Below are positions 34,240-46,279 of a stretch of 64,000 nt of DNA, one piece after another; positions within the stretch are counted from its first letter, which is position 1; each line of letters begins with the position of its first letter. The notes beneath the pieces were generated by a model. The model was not told the DNA's origin. It ran no database searches and was given only the letters and a program-made list of their open reading frames with translations. This stretch comes from Codonopsis lanceolata. Taxonomy: Eukaryota > Streptophyta > Magnoliopsida > Asterales > Campanulaceae. The translations under genes were made by a program, and so were the position numbers. Location: positions 110,416,168 through 110,480,167 of the forward strand of contig CM028379.1 of assembly GCA_013146195.2 (NCBI GenBank), in the 5' to 3' direction.

Positions 34240-35058
34240 AAGACGGTAAGTCGTGATGTATGTGCTGTAAAGGTAGTCTATCAAATGTTGTGATTTTTGA
34301 GACGTCTCCTCAGGAGCGCTGCCTTCGTCGGAGAACAAAACCTTTCCCTCTGATCCGGGGTTGTATGCCCCTTAAAGGAAAGTTTTCCAACACAGCTATT
34401 GATGTACAGAAAAGGGGTAAAATACTTACCTTTTCTTACCTTGGCTTTACTTTTGTGGCTTCTGTCTTTGCTGTTTTTGCTATACTTGCTGTTTTTACTG
34501 CACCTGCTGGGGATTTTTGTTGCAGCCCACCTTTTGTCGAATTTTTCCGCCGCACTCCCTTAGTGGAAATTTTCTTCCTTGCTATTACATTTTTCTGGCT
34601 TCAGCTGGAAATTTTTTTTTCTGCTATTATTTCCGGTCTTGGCTAGAAATTTTTTCTTTTGCTCTGCTGCCGATTTTCTGGCTTTTCTGCCCCATTTGCC
34701 GATTGATCTGCTCGGGATATGGACTTCACTTTTTGTGACTTTTGATGATGCTGTGGAGGATCTTTGGGAGGTGATCCTTGGCGAGATGCTGGCAGAACAT
34801 TCATAGGTCGATGCGGCGGAAGACCTCCGGACAGTCCTTTCAAGAGAGTAAATGACAGTAGTCAACCCTCCCCTTTTTTTAGCCCCTACAAAATTGTTAG
34901 TGGTACCAGAAAAAAAAACAAGGGTTCTGAAATTGACACTGTGTTGAAAAGAGTTGTTTCCTGGAGATTTTATTCGACAAAAGAACATTCAAAGGTGCAA
35001 AGAGTCTTTGGAGGTGTATATACAAGGGTATTCTAGGATACTTTCTACTTAGAGACAA
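34240..35058 (-). other. Non-coding spacer between gag and hairpin array
   Basis: T-rich on the + strand, with loosely repeated GGCTT..GCTGGAAATTTTT words at about 34590-34680. Short frames on both strands show no domain. Confidence 0.6.
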
Positions 35059-36530
35059 TCATGGGTGTGGCTTTTCAATGATTTGGCCATCAATAAGATC
35101 TTGGATGGCACTTCTGAGCTTATAACATTTATCAGTGGGATGACCACTGCTACGATGATACTCGCAATACTGAGAGTGGTCCTGTGTGTCCGATAGCTTT
35201 TGCCGAGGTCGGTAGTTTTCCATCGGTTTCAAAACCCCTTGTGCCATTAAGCCTTGGAAAATCGTAGAGACATTGGGGCATTCGCCCATCGTAATGCCTT
35301 CTTTTTGCTCGGTAGGTCCTATGAGGTTCTTGTTGGCATTACTACTTCCTTCAACAGAGTTAGCAAGATTCATATGACCATGGCACACTACTATATTTAC
35401 TGTGTGGAATTCTTTCAACCACATTGACTTCTTCCGAAGACTCTTCGTCTGATTCGAGTCACAGAGTGAAATGGGGGTGTATGTGTATCAATCTCTAGGT
35501 ATCCCGCGTATTTCTTCGTCAATACTTGACTCCTATCTCCACTATTTCTTTAAAATTGCTATAAGGGAGATACCGCATGCTCTAGGTAAATGGGTCGGAG
35601 GTTTTTATGAACATTCTAAGCATGATTCAAATGATCGGGCTCGTCTGCAGTCCGGGCGACTTTATCCTTCCATCGCCGCAAATTCTCGCGAATGTTTCAT
35701 TTTCTTTTGGGTGCATGCCTCAAGTTCCCTTTTATTTTCAGTGATGGTATTGTCTTTGTACCTTTCTAGGAACCCTTCAGCTATTTGGTCCCAAGTGCCC
35801 ATGGTGCTATCATCCGCTAGCATTAACCTATTCGCTAGCGCCTCTATTAAGGTGAGGTGAAAATTGGAGGCCATGGCTTCAAGTTAGCCCCTCTTGATCG
35901 CATGCCAAGAAAGTAAGATTTTAGGTGAGAGATAGGGCATCCATTCCCATCGAATTTTTCTATGTCGGGCATTTTGAAATTTGGGGGTAGTATGGCTGCA
36001 GGTTTTAGCGTTAATGTCTTTATAGAAAATTTGTCTTTATCCAGGGCTTTGAGCATCATACTTTTCAAGTTCTCCATGTCTTCCTCCATTTTGGTGGGAG
36101 GGGGAGTTGGATTTTGGTATGTGCTGGTAGGACTAGGAAAGGCTGGATTAGTTTCTGGCTGTGGTATTTTATAAGGATTTTGAGGAGGCGTTTGGTGAGG
36201 GTTCTGGTAAGGATTTTGATTGTGGGTAGAATTTGGGTTTTGGACAGGATAAGGATTTTGGGTTGGATATGGATTTTGGGTTGGACATGGATTTTGGGTT
36301 TGATAAGGATTTTGGGTTGGATATGGATTTTGGGTTGGATAGGGATTTTGGGTTGGACATGGATTTTGGGTTTTGGTAATATTTGGCGGGTTAGTATTTG
36401 GCTGAGAAATTGGGTTTGGAAGAACATGGGAAGTTGATACTTTTTGAGGGACTGCAGGGGAAGAGTTCATCTTACCACTGGATTTCAAACTTTGCACCAT
36501 GCTAGCCATTTGACTCATCACTGCATCCAA
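35059..36530 (-). pseudogene. Gag-like frames of Tat-like element
   Basis: 36530-35847 starts with a hydrophobic-heptad stretch (MDAVMSQMASMVQSL), then an 18-bp repeat giving about nine TQNPYP-type hexapeptides, then KMPDIEKFDG, the usual Ogre gag start. 35874-35662 in another frame has WDQIAEGFLERYKDN, the gag core. 35424-35059 ends with YCEYHRSSGHPTDKCYKLRS, a C-x-x-H...H...C knuckle-like end as in Ogre gag. Frameshifts separate the parts. Confidence 0.75.
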
Positions 36531-38008
36531 CCTTTGGTCAAACCATTCCTCGTGATTCTTGGCCGGAGGCGAACATACCCGAGCCCCCGAATTGTACCCA
36601 TAGCTGACTGTTCACTTTCGGCGCCATACCGCTCGGGTTTGTGCCCTCTTGAACTGATTCTGGCCTTTGTCGGATCTAAAATGGATACCTTCGATCTGGA
36701 GTTCGCACTACTTTCCCGTATCAACCCCGTATTATCTCGCTTTCCAAATTCGGCAAGTTTCGAGGAAAATGGGGTTTTGAGGTATCGAAGGCCGGGTGGC
36801 TAGAGGTCGCAGGCTTGGAGTATAGCGTGCCTTTTTATTAGTATTTTATTATTATTATTTTCATGTTCCCTACAATTGACCTGGATAAGCACACGCTTTA
36901 TTTTGACAGCCTCGGACTTTTCTGGAGCGAACAAGTGGATTCTTTCTCCGAGTATAGGACCAACGTATTCCACCTCGCCTTTCGACTCCCAGATCGGATC
37001 GTCCCAGCGAAGGGCCTATATTCTTTCCAGGATCCACCATTCGAAATGGTCTAGGTTGAGCATCTGAGAATTATAAGTCAGCCCCTGTTTGTTATTTATT
37101 CTATTTTTTTGTGCGCACTTATTGTATATACATTTTTTTTCGAACTTGCGCATTTTTTTGACATATATTTATATTTTTTATTTATTTTTTTTTTACATGG
37201 GCTGACCCATAATTCAGAAATGCAAAAACCGGTCGGTCTGTGAAGTGTCCTGAAAAACTATATGCATTCTAACGTTGGCTTATGCAGGGGGTAGGCTGGC
37301 CATGGTGTAGGGTAACAGTTCGGAATATATTTACATGCGCGCACGTGTGTGCGGTATCTAGAAAGCAGTAAAGTCTTTATTTATTTTACAGATATATAAC
37401 AGAAAATAAAATAGATTTGGCATGTCTTGCTGTTATGTGTGGATTTTTTCGGCTTTTTATTTTTTTGAGCGCAAGCAAGCAAGCACACCATTTTAAGAAA
37501 TAGAAAGAAAAGTGGGGAGACTATCTATCCCTATTAATTACAAATTTTGGTCCTATGTCCCCAAAATAAAATGACAGTATGAATGCAGGTATGCACAAAT
37601 GTACAGAATAAAGTGAAAAAGAAAAATGAACTGAAATAAATAAATAAAAATATAGAGCCGGAAGTAAAGCCCCAGCTCTTTTGTTGTGCTGCCCGGAATT
37701 TATTGTAATATATAATAGATATATTTTTTTTTCTTTTTTTGATTTTCGAAATTTTTTTTATGTATATATATATATTTTTTTTTTGATTTTTTTTTCTACT
37801 CTTAAACATATCCGTAAAAGGTATCGGAACGAGACTGCTGCCAGATGGAGGATCATATCCACAAATATAGCCACGGTCGTATGGGAACACTTTATTGAAA
37901 TGCGTAAATTAATATAACAAGCATATTGCAGCCAGAAACAAATAAAAACAAAAAAAAGGTTTTATTTTATGAGTCTAGCCCTCCATTTTATTTAAAATAA
38001 AACAATTC
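36531..38008 (-). other. Leader region of Tat-like element
   Basis: Non-coding leader between PBS and gag, with A/T homopolymers at about 37100-37200 and 37720-37790. The part at about 37830-38000 is shared with the + strand element at 63700-63900, which supports one family. A short frame at 36724-36518 runs toward gag. Confidence 0.65.
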
Positions 38009-38026
38009 CCCAGCAGAGTCGCCACT
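38009..38026 (-). other. Primer binding site, Tat-like element
   Basis: On the minus strand, TGGCGACTCTGCTGGGGA begins one base after the LTR end. I recall this as the Ogre/Tat-type PBS (tRNA-Arg). Confidence 0.75.
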
Positions 38027-38027
38027 G

Positions 38028-39854
38028 TGAGGTTCCCGGGGTGCGACCCGCCCGCGCCCTTGGTTGGGGTGCGTGCGGACGGACCACTGCTCGTTCCACC
38101 CTCCCTTGTTTAGGGGAAGACGAAATCCAAAGTGCGAGAGGAGTGCTGTCTATATTAGCACGTTGGAATGTGCCTCGGTTGCCCTGAGTGGATTTTGTAT
38201 CCAATATGGGAACTAATGGTTTCCCATGTCAAGTTATCCCTTATTTCGGGGATACCAGGATATGGGAATGCATTACCCTTCCATTCCCATTCTCCCATGT
38301 TTTCTTTAGGGGAAAATAGAGAAGTGCAAGAAAGGATATTGCGACGCCCCCACTATGGATTTATTGAAAATAGCCTTATGGCCTATTCAGATCACTATGG
38401 GAGCTATGGGTTTCCCGCATCAAGTTATCCCTTGTTTAGGGGATACCAGGATATGGGAATGCATCACCCCTCCATTCCCGTATCTCCCTTTTTAGGGAGA
38501 ACAGGGAAAGTGCAAAGAGGAATGTTGCGAGGCCCCACTTGGATCTGAAAGTTTTAGAGTAGCCATCTTTATTTTAAGGCAAAATAAAGCAAAACCAAAT
38601 AAAAGAAAAATAAACCGAGATTTTAAAAAGCGGGTTCGGAGGCTAAGTTACGAGTTGGGAAGGTGCTAGGCACCCAACTCGCCCTTTCGGTCTCAAAACG
38701 TTTTTGGCTGAAGTATGCTCATTGTTATATTTATCTAGCAAATAAATAAGGTATTATAATGACAGGGAAATTTAAACAAATACATTCGTGACTACATTAT
38801 TTACGGACTCGCAGCCGCCTCCTTCCAATAATTACAGACATATTTAAGAATATTTGGCCATTATAACGGCTCTTTTACATAATATTTCCTAATCTAATCC
38901 GGGCAGCACAACGGCTTATATTGGCTACATTGCGCCGGATTTAAATAACAACTTTTGAAAAATAAATAAAAGACAAAAAAATACAAATAAAATAAAATAC
39001 GCTCTTAAAGGTATTACCTTTTAGAGCGGCGGTGTCTCGCTCGTCGCCTTCGGAGAGGGAGTCTTTTGTTTTGATTTGGGCAGATGAGCTTGATTTTTGA
39101 GGATTTGGGCTTATCAACTCGGGCAGAGTGACAACTTATTTGGATAGGTTTTGGCCTTTTTAGTTGGGCGGAACCTAGACTTAGTTTTTGACTTTTTAGC
39201 TCGTTACTCGGGCAAAGTAACGACTTACTTTGGGATTTTTGGACTGAGGAAGTGAGGTGGATACCTAACAACTAGGCTAGGGATCACTTATAACCTATGG
39301 GTTTTTGATTTGGCAGAGTTTGGACGGGGTTTGGAGACTATAGGGGCTTCCACTCACCTATCTCGCACCTCTCGTACTATTGATATCGAAGGAAACGAAG
39401 CAGAGCTTCCTGCGATCTAAAAATCGCGGAGGAATTTGAGCAACGCAAATGAGAGGCCGGGACCCTCTATTTATACTGAGGGCTGAGGACACGGCTGGAA
39501 TTCTTCAGTTTCTTCTCCGTGCATTGGTGAGTTGTACTGCATTAAGACTTGTACATTCGGCTTCCGAGACAACGCAGGGATGGTGCGGCCAAGGCAACCC
39601 GCTTGTGCGGCACCATCAAGCTTTGGAAGTTTGAGATTTTTGCACTTTCCCCCGCAGCTTCATCTTTTCGCATCCTCGCTTTCCTTTCGCATTTTTGACT
39701 CACAAAGTCCGCAAGGAACTTGACATTTGTTAAGTTTTAATCTTGCTCCAAGACTTGATATTTTATGATCTTTTATCTCCACATCAAATTCTTGAAGAAA
39801 AAGAACCCACATACCGGTTTGGCATCCTTCTTAAACGAAATTGGGGTGTCTACA
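38028..39854 (-). repeat. 5' LTR of Tat-like element (right copy), mosaic end
   Basis: Matches 29578-31384, with many small deletions in GC-rich parts. From about 39655 to 39836 it contains interspersed stretches identical to Athila RNase H DNA found at 29298-29525. TATA box (minus) at 39468-39475. Confidence 0.88.
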
Positions 39855-40709
39855 GGTCCCAAGAAAATAAGAACGGAACTTATCAAAGGCAAACACTATA
39901 GCAAGGAATTCCTTTTCGGTAGTAGTATAATTAACTTGAGCTTCATTCAAGGTCTTACTTGCATAGTAGATTGCATGAAAAATATTACTTCTTTTTTGAC
40001 CAAGCACGGCCCCAATGGCATAATCACTAGCATCACACATGAGCTCAAACGGTTTCTCCCAATCCGGCGTGACAATGATCGGAGCGGTAACAAGAGCCTT
40101 CTTCAATTTTTCAAAGGCCACCAAGCAATCACTATCAAAAATAAATTGCACATCTTTTTCCAAAAGATTACATAGAGGCTTAGTAATCTTGGAAAAATCT
40201 TTTATAAATCGCCGATAGAAACCCGCAAGGCCCAAGAAACTTCGAATTCCTTTGACATTTGTTGGTGGAGGCAATTTCTTAATCACTTCTATTTTTGCTC
40301 GATCAACCTCAATCCCTTTCGAAGAAATTTTGTGGCCTAGAACCACACCCTCGGTCACCATGAAATGACATTTTTCCCAATTCAACACAAGATTTGTGCT
40401 CTTGCACCTTTTAAGAACTTGGGAGAGATTATGCAAGCATGAGTCAAAACTATCTCCAAACACCGAAAAATCATCCATGAAGACCTCAATTTGTTGCTCC
40501 ACCATATCTGAAAAAGTAGACATCATACACCTTTGAAATATGGCGGGTGCATTACATAACCCGAAAGGCATCCGTCTAAAAGCAAAAGTACCATACGGAT
40601 ATGTGAATGTAGTCTTCTCTTGATCTTCGGGAGAAATTTCGATTTGATGATACCCGGAGAATCCATCAAGAAAACAATAGAACTCATGGCATGCCAACCG
40701 ATCAATCAT
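39855..40709 (-). pseudogene. Athila reverse transcriptase core, cut by insertion
   Basis: Contains FLDGFSGYHQIEISPEDQEK, RRMPFGLCNAPAIFQRCM and the catalytic FMDDFSVFG. SFLGLAGFYRRFIKDFSKI follows, then the start of RNase H (LMCDASDYAIGAVLGQ). The frame is interrupted after FRSYFLGT by the Tat-like element, with the GGTCC duplication at 39855-39859. Confidence 0.92.
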
Positions 40710-40781
40710 TTGTTCGATGAAGGGAAGAGGAAAATGATCCTTGCGAGTTGCCTTGTTAAGCTTCCGGTAGTCAATACAAAC

Positions 40782-42251
40782 TCACCAACCCACCACTATT
40801 CTTGTTGGAATGAGCTCATTATCATCATTAGTCACCACTGTCATGCCCCCTTTCTTCGGTACACATTGAATCGGACTCACCCACTTGCTATCGGAGATAG
40901 GATAAATTATGCCAGCATCGAGCCACTTGATAATCTCCTTTTTAACAACTTCTTTCATAGGTGGGTGGAGTCTCCTTTGTGCTTCTACCGATGGCTTGTA
41001 TTCCTCTTCAAGATAGATTTTATGAGTGCATAGAGAAGGATTAATGCCTTTAATATCCGCCAAAGTCCAACCAATAGCTTCCTTGTGCTCCCTAAGAACC
41101 CATATCAATTTTTGTTCCTGCACATCATTAAGAGAAGAGGAAATAATAACAGGTAATGTGTTAGAATCGCCTAAAAATACATACTTAAGATGTATAGGAA
41201 GTGGCTTGAGTTCTAGAGTTGGTGGATCAATGCTTGACGGCTTCATGGATTTTGAAAAATCTATTTGCAATTCTAATGGTTCCCATTTTGCTCTAGGAAT
41301 CACTTCACCCCATTGACAATCAAATTGAGCTTTCACTTGCATAATTTCCTCACTTTCCCCAAGATTTTCATTCACAAGAACTTTTTCTACCGGATCTCTT
41401 GGATGGCTAGCACGAAATACCTCTTCCACACAATCATGAATGATATCCACCCTAGCACATTCTTCCTCATTGGCCGGATGCTTCATTGCTTCATACATGT
41501 TAAAGGTGATTGTTTGGTCATGAACTTTCATTGTCAATTCTCCCTTTGCTACATCAATGTTGGTTTTGCCAGTAGCAAGAAAAGGCCGCCCAAGAAAGAT
41601 TGGAACATCTCTATCTTCTTCCATATCCAATACTATAAAATCTGCCGGAAGAATGAATTTATCCACTTTCACCAAACCATTTTCCACAACACCCCTTGGT
41701 CGAACTACCAAGAGATCCGCAAGTTGAAGTATCACGGATGTAGGCATAGGCTCACCGAGCCCCAATTTTTGAAAGATGGACCACGACATGAGATTGATAC
41801 TAGAACCAAGGTCACAAAGAGCCTTACCCACATGAAGCTCACCAATAGTGCAAGGAATAGTGAATTTCCCCCGTTCCTTTATTTTTGGAGGAAGCTTGTG
41901 ACTAAGCATGGAACTACACTCCTCCGTTAAAGCAATTGTTTCATGATCCTCTAATCTCCTCTTCTTTGTCACAATATCTTTCAAAAATTTTGCATAATTG
42001 GGCATCTCTTGTAAAGCATCAAGAAGAGGGAGATTAATCTGTTGGGACTTAAAAATCTCAAGAAATTTTGTAAACTGTTGATCATCAGATTTCTTTTGGA
42101 GCCTTTGAGAGAAAGGTGGAGGTGGAAATATTTTTCGAGCAACGGGAGGAGTTGGTGTGACATGTTGCTCATCCTCAACTTTTTCATCTTCACTATTTTT
42201 TTTGAATTTATGCTTCATCATTTTCTGTTTCAACCTCGAAGCTTTTTCCAC
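40782..42251 (-). pseudogene. Athila protease and RT N-terminal region
   Basis: The protease active site reads ALCDLGSSINLMS, the D-L-G form typical of Athila and Tat. Further on are HLKYVFLGDS-like text, GWTLADIKGINPSLCTHKI and WVSPIQCVPKKGGM, the RT N-terminus. The frame ends at 40782, just after NDDNELIPTRIVVGW, before the expected V.DYRKLN motif, which lies in another frame. Confidence 0.88.
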
Positions 42252-42279
42252 TTCGAGTAGTGACTACCATACAATGCTC

Positions 42280-43473
42280 TTAACCCTTTGGATTTGGCTC
42301 GGTATCACTAGGTAGAGTCCCTTGAGGTCGAGAAGAAAGTGCCGATGCAATGGTCTTGCCCAACTGCTCAAAATTCTTTGCCATTACAGTTTCCATGTGA
42401 GCTTGTTGTTGCTTGAAAAGAGTCATTAAGTCATCGGGAGAATGATTTTTGTTCCCTTGGGCTTGTGAGTTTTGGAAGCCCGGTGGTGGTGCATTCACTC
42501 GGTTTTGATTCAGGAAGCTTTGTTGTTGAGATGTGCCGGCATTGTTACTCCAAGAAAAATTTGGGTGGTTTCTCCAACCAGGATTATAAGTGCTCGAATA
42601 CGGATTATTATTCTTATTAAATTTTGAAATAAATTGAATTGATTCAGAATTTAAAGCACAAACATCCGTAACATGGTTACCTCGACAAAGCTCACACACT
42701 TGCACTTGTTGGATCATGGATGCTTCAAGTCTTTTTGTTAACATTGCAACTTGAGCTTCTAGCTTTTGAACTCTATCTGATTCCGATTCAACTTTCTTGA
42801 GTGTGAGTCTTTCACCACCCCATTGATAATTGTTGCTTGCCATCTCTTCCAACAAATCATATGCCACATCAACCAGTTTACTCATCAAAGCTCCACCCGC
42901 CGCCGCATCGATTGTGCAACGGATAGTAGGCTCAACCCCATTGTAAAATGTTTGCACGATCATCCATTTTGGAAGTCCATGGTGAGAGCATTGTCGGAGT
43001 AGATCCCTGTACCTCATCCAAGCTTCATAAAGAGATTCACCACTCCATTGTGTGAAATCAGTCATGTCATTCCTCATGTTGTTTGTCTTGCCGAGAGGAA
43101 ATTACTTCTCAAGAAATTTTTGTGCGACCGCATCCCAAGTAGTGATAGATTGAGCCGGAAATGATGCTAACCAGTCACTAGCAACCTCCCCCAAACTAAA
43201 TGGAAATAGTCGAAGACGGATTGCGTCGGAGGAGACCCCATTAAACTTGAATGTGTTACAAATTTGAAGGAAATTCTTGAGATGTGAACTTGCATTTTCA
43301 TTCGGCAAACCCATGTATTGTTTTTCCATCACCATTCGGATAAGAGCGGGCTTGAGTTCAAAATTGTTTGCTTCAACGGTCGGTCTCCTTATGCTTTCTT
43401 GTAAATCGGCCATAGATGGTGCCGCAAATTCCCTTAATGTCCTTTGAGCTGCTTGATTTTCTTGGTTTGCCAT
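42280..43473 (-). pseudogene. Athila gag with one nonsense codon
   Basis: Starts MANQENQAAQRTLREFAAPS at 43473. A single TAA just above 43102 separates two blocks that are in the same frame. The second block has GESLYEAWMRYRDLL and a zinc knuckle CELCRGNHVTDVC (C-x2-C-x3-H-x4-C), followed by a Gln/Asn-rich stretch. Only one base change stands between this and an open gag frame. Confidence 0.85.
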
Positions 43474-43684
43474 TGCTTGCCTCCTTCGAGTTCAGAATGT
43501 ACGCTCGATTTCCGGGTCAAGATTTAATTGAATCAAACCTTGACGTCGGGTCTTTCGCATAAACCTACAAAAGAGTTTCGCAAAACAAACTCCAACCAAG
43601 CAATTAGACGAACAACAAAAATTAAAAGCGTCTAAATTAAAACCACAAATCCTTGGTATTAATATTAAGAAAATAAACTAAATT

Positions 43685-43703
43685 GTCCCCGGCAACGGAA
43701 CCA
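43685..43703 (-). other. Primer binding site, Athila-type element
   Basis: On the minus strand the LTR end is followed by AGTTTT and then TGGTTCCGTTGCCGGGGAC, a near match to the Athila PBS (TGGCGCCGTTGCCGGGG, tRNA-Asp) as I recall it, with two changes. Confidence 0.7.
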
Positions 43704-43709
43704 AAAACT

Positions 43710-45443
43710 TGACGGGCGAAAATCACAACGGGCAAGAATACCCGGTCATCCTCAAGTAATATAGTGCGTAAGCACAAGTATCGATCCCACAGAGACAATT
43801 ATGGCGTATATTTTCCTAATTACTAAAATTATGGATTTAATGACTTTATCTAAATAATCGATTTTTAGCGATGCAACTAAAACTAAAGCAATAAAAATAA
43901 GCGGGAAATAAAAATTACCAACTACGCGCGAGTAATGAAGAGTTTTCTCAAGGATGAAAATGTTAGGATTGTAATTTCACTCCAATTATCCACATGCTCA
44001 ATTTATCTACTCTCTCAATTTTCTATAATTCATCTAGGGTAGCCGAGAACACAAATTTAGTCGCTACGGGCTCTCGTATCTTATAGCAAACCCTAATTCA
44101 CACATCTACCTACGGGCTCTCGCATCTTATAGATAAATGTGTAAATTGCAATAAGAACAAGTTCTCTAAAATGACTATTGGATTTTGTGCTATATCTCTA
44201 TGCTACAAAATACCAACAACTAAATTGCTAAGTCCGAAAAGTAATGGTAGCTCTTGCGGATCCAAAACAATTCTAAAATCATCCAATTATTGATCAAATA
44301 ATTAGAAGCATTAAACACAACAAAATAATAACCCTAAAATAAATTAAAGTTATATTGAGAGAGAAAGAAAAATATTAGAGCATGCTTCAAATTTAGAGAT
44401 TCATCACAATCCTAACAATAAATATTTAGCTCATAATGTAAAAGAAATCACACACAAATACTCCAAGATTATATTTCATAATGATATTAAAAATAAAGAG
44501 TATGAGATACAATACTTCAATGGAGATTTGGATGGAAGTTCTTTTGCATTCCTTGACAAAATCCCAATTAAAGATGATGAACAAACTAAGAAGGAAAAAA
44601 TTCTTCTTCCTTTCTTCTTTTTCTTCCAGCCGTGTGTGTCTCTCTCCCTCCCCAAAACTGATCAGCCAAATTCTCCACAAAGTGAAAAAGAGACATGCCC
44701 AAGCTAAGGAGGGGCAAAAAAGGGAGAACAATGGATTTTTGAGGGCAAAATGGTGAAGTAATAAGGGAATGGGTCGCGTTTGGGTCAGGGTCAACCATGA
44801 TGGAGTTCGCGGGTCGCCCAGGTGAAGAAACGGGCTGGAGTGTGAGGGAAACTGCTCCAGGACGCGGGTGAGAGGTTCAGGATTGACGCGGGTCTGGGCC
44901 GAGTGGCTTGGATCCATCTGGAGAATCGCGGGTCAGGCACTAGTGGAGGGAGCGACGTGGCACCATCAGGATGCGACAACACAAAGATGACTATTTTTAG
45001 TAGAATTGTGCCGGCCTCCCCTGGGAAATCAGAAGTTACTCCGGTGCCCCTGGCATCTTCAGAAAGGCTGCCGAAGTCCAATCCCTCCCATGTCTTGCAC
45101 TTTGGTCCTTCGTTAGTCCAATCGGCCTCTGTTAGGCTCTGCTAGCTCTTCTTTTAATGTCTGTTAGCATCCGTTAGCCCTTTTCTTCTATCAATTCAGT
45201 CCTCTGGTTTACAAATGTTTAACGGAAAGCTAACGGACCTTGATCAAATGTCTTCAAACTTCAAGAATTGATTTAAATCTTCCCAATTTGCTATGAAATA
45301 ATCTTTTAAAGCTTGAATTCATGCCCAAGTACCTTAAACAATAAAATCATAATAAATGCAATTCTTTGGGCAAAATAAATACGAAAATCATATAAATTGG
45401 GAATAAAACATGGGGAAAAATATGCAAAATTATGAACTTATCA
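43710..45443 (-). repeat. 5' LTR of Athila-type element (right copy)
   Basis: 1734 bp, TG...CA ends on the + strand reading, closely similar to 24519-26254. Confidence 0.9.
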
Positions 45444-45448
45444 ACCGT

Positions 45449-46279
45449 TAGTATCTCTGGAGACAAGTACACTCTTGTAGTAGTTGATGACTACTCTCGA
45501 TTCACCTTGATCGAAACAATGACTTCAAAGGATGAGACATATGATCTGGTCACCGCTCTTTTCAGAAGACTTCAAACTCAAAATCTTGAAGACATAAGTG
45601 ACATTAGATCAGACAATGACACCGAATTCAATAACAATGGTGTTGAAAGATATTATGATTACCATGGGATCGGGCACAACTTCTCTGCTGCCAGAGCTCC
45701 TCAAAAAATGTTATAGTTGAACGGAAGAACAGAACACTCATTGAAGCAGCAAGAACTATGCTGGCAGAAGCAAGACTTCTGAAATACTTCTGGACAGAAG
45801 CCGTCAACTCTGCATGCTTCACTCAGAATCGATCCCTGGTAAACAAATTTCATAACAAAACTCCATATGAAATATGGAGAGGAAGAGCCCCAAATATAGG
45901 ATTTTTCAAAATCTTAGGCTGTAAATGTTTTATTCTATATGATGGAAGAGAATATATAGGTAAATTTGATTCAAAATCAGACGAAAGAATTTTTCTGGGC
46001 TATTCCAATCATTCAAAAGTATTTCGCGTATTTAACAAAACTTTTTTGAAAATTTTAGAATCTGTGCATGTTACTTTTGATGAATATGATTTATTAGAGC
46101 CACGAGTGGCTCCAAATGTTGCTGATGATTCTAATGATATTGAGACATGTACAAATAAAGCTTCTACTTCTTCTTCACCTCAGAATCCTCTAACTGCAGA
46201 CTCTTTAAGTTCTGCTAATCCAGCACCAGCAGACTTCAACTCTGCTGGTACCTCTTCCAACCCGTCTGTTGACCCTTAG
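45449..46279 (+). pseudogene. Sirevirus integrase, C-terminal part
   Basis: Coding resumes with SISGDKYTLVVVDDYSRF, the classic copia integrase core containing the second catalytic aspartate region, then IRSDNDTEF. A frameshift at about 45712 separates it from 45758-46279 (VNKFHNKTPYEIWRGR, then GYSNHSKVFRVFN). The latter runs into a Ser/Pro-rich spacer before RT. Confidence 0.88.

Larger units (their letters stand above)
29578..39854 (-). mobile_element. Tat/Ogre-like gag-only LTR retrotransposon
   Basis: LTRs at 38028-39854 (5') and 29578-31384 (3'), with a perfect 5-bp duplication GGTCC at 29573-29577 and 39855-39859 inside Athila RNase H. The PBS is TGGCGACTCTGCTGGGG. The 6.6 kb interior has degraded gag-like frames, a long hairpin array and no protease, RT or integrase motif. 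It is therefore non-autonomous, in the style of TR-GAG elements, and would depend on a related full-length element. Confidence 0.85.
24519..45443 (-). mobile_element. Athila-type Ty3/gypsy retrotransposon, split by a Tat-like guest
   Basis: The LTRs at 43710-45443 (5' in element sense) and 24519-26254 (3') frame minus-strand gag, protease, RT, RNase H and integrase. Host flanks are ACTGT (24514-24518) and ACCGT (45444-45448), a 5-bp duplication with one change, inside Sirevirus integrase coding DNA. The element is about 10.6 kb without its guest. Motifs match Athila: the gag SLYEAWMRYRDLLR..PHHGLP-like stretch and the PBS. It has nonsense mutations and no recognisable env-like ORF in its 3' region. 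Confidence 0.9.

Noticed and set aside
33627..34256. 209-codon Cys/His/Ile repeat protein on the + strand
   Set aside because: Antisense to the element and explained by the 63-bp period of the hairpin array.
41026..41930. Plus-strand frames over Athila pol
   Set aside because: Antisense shadows of the protease-RT frame.
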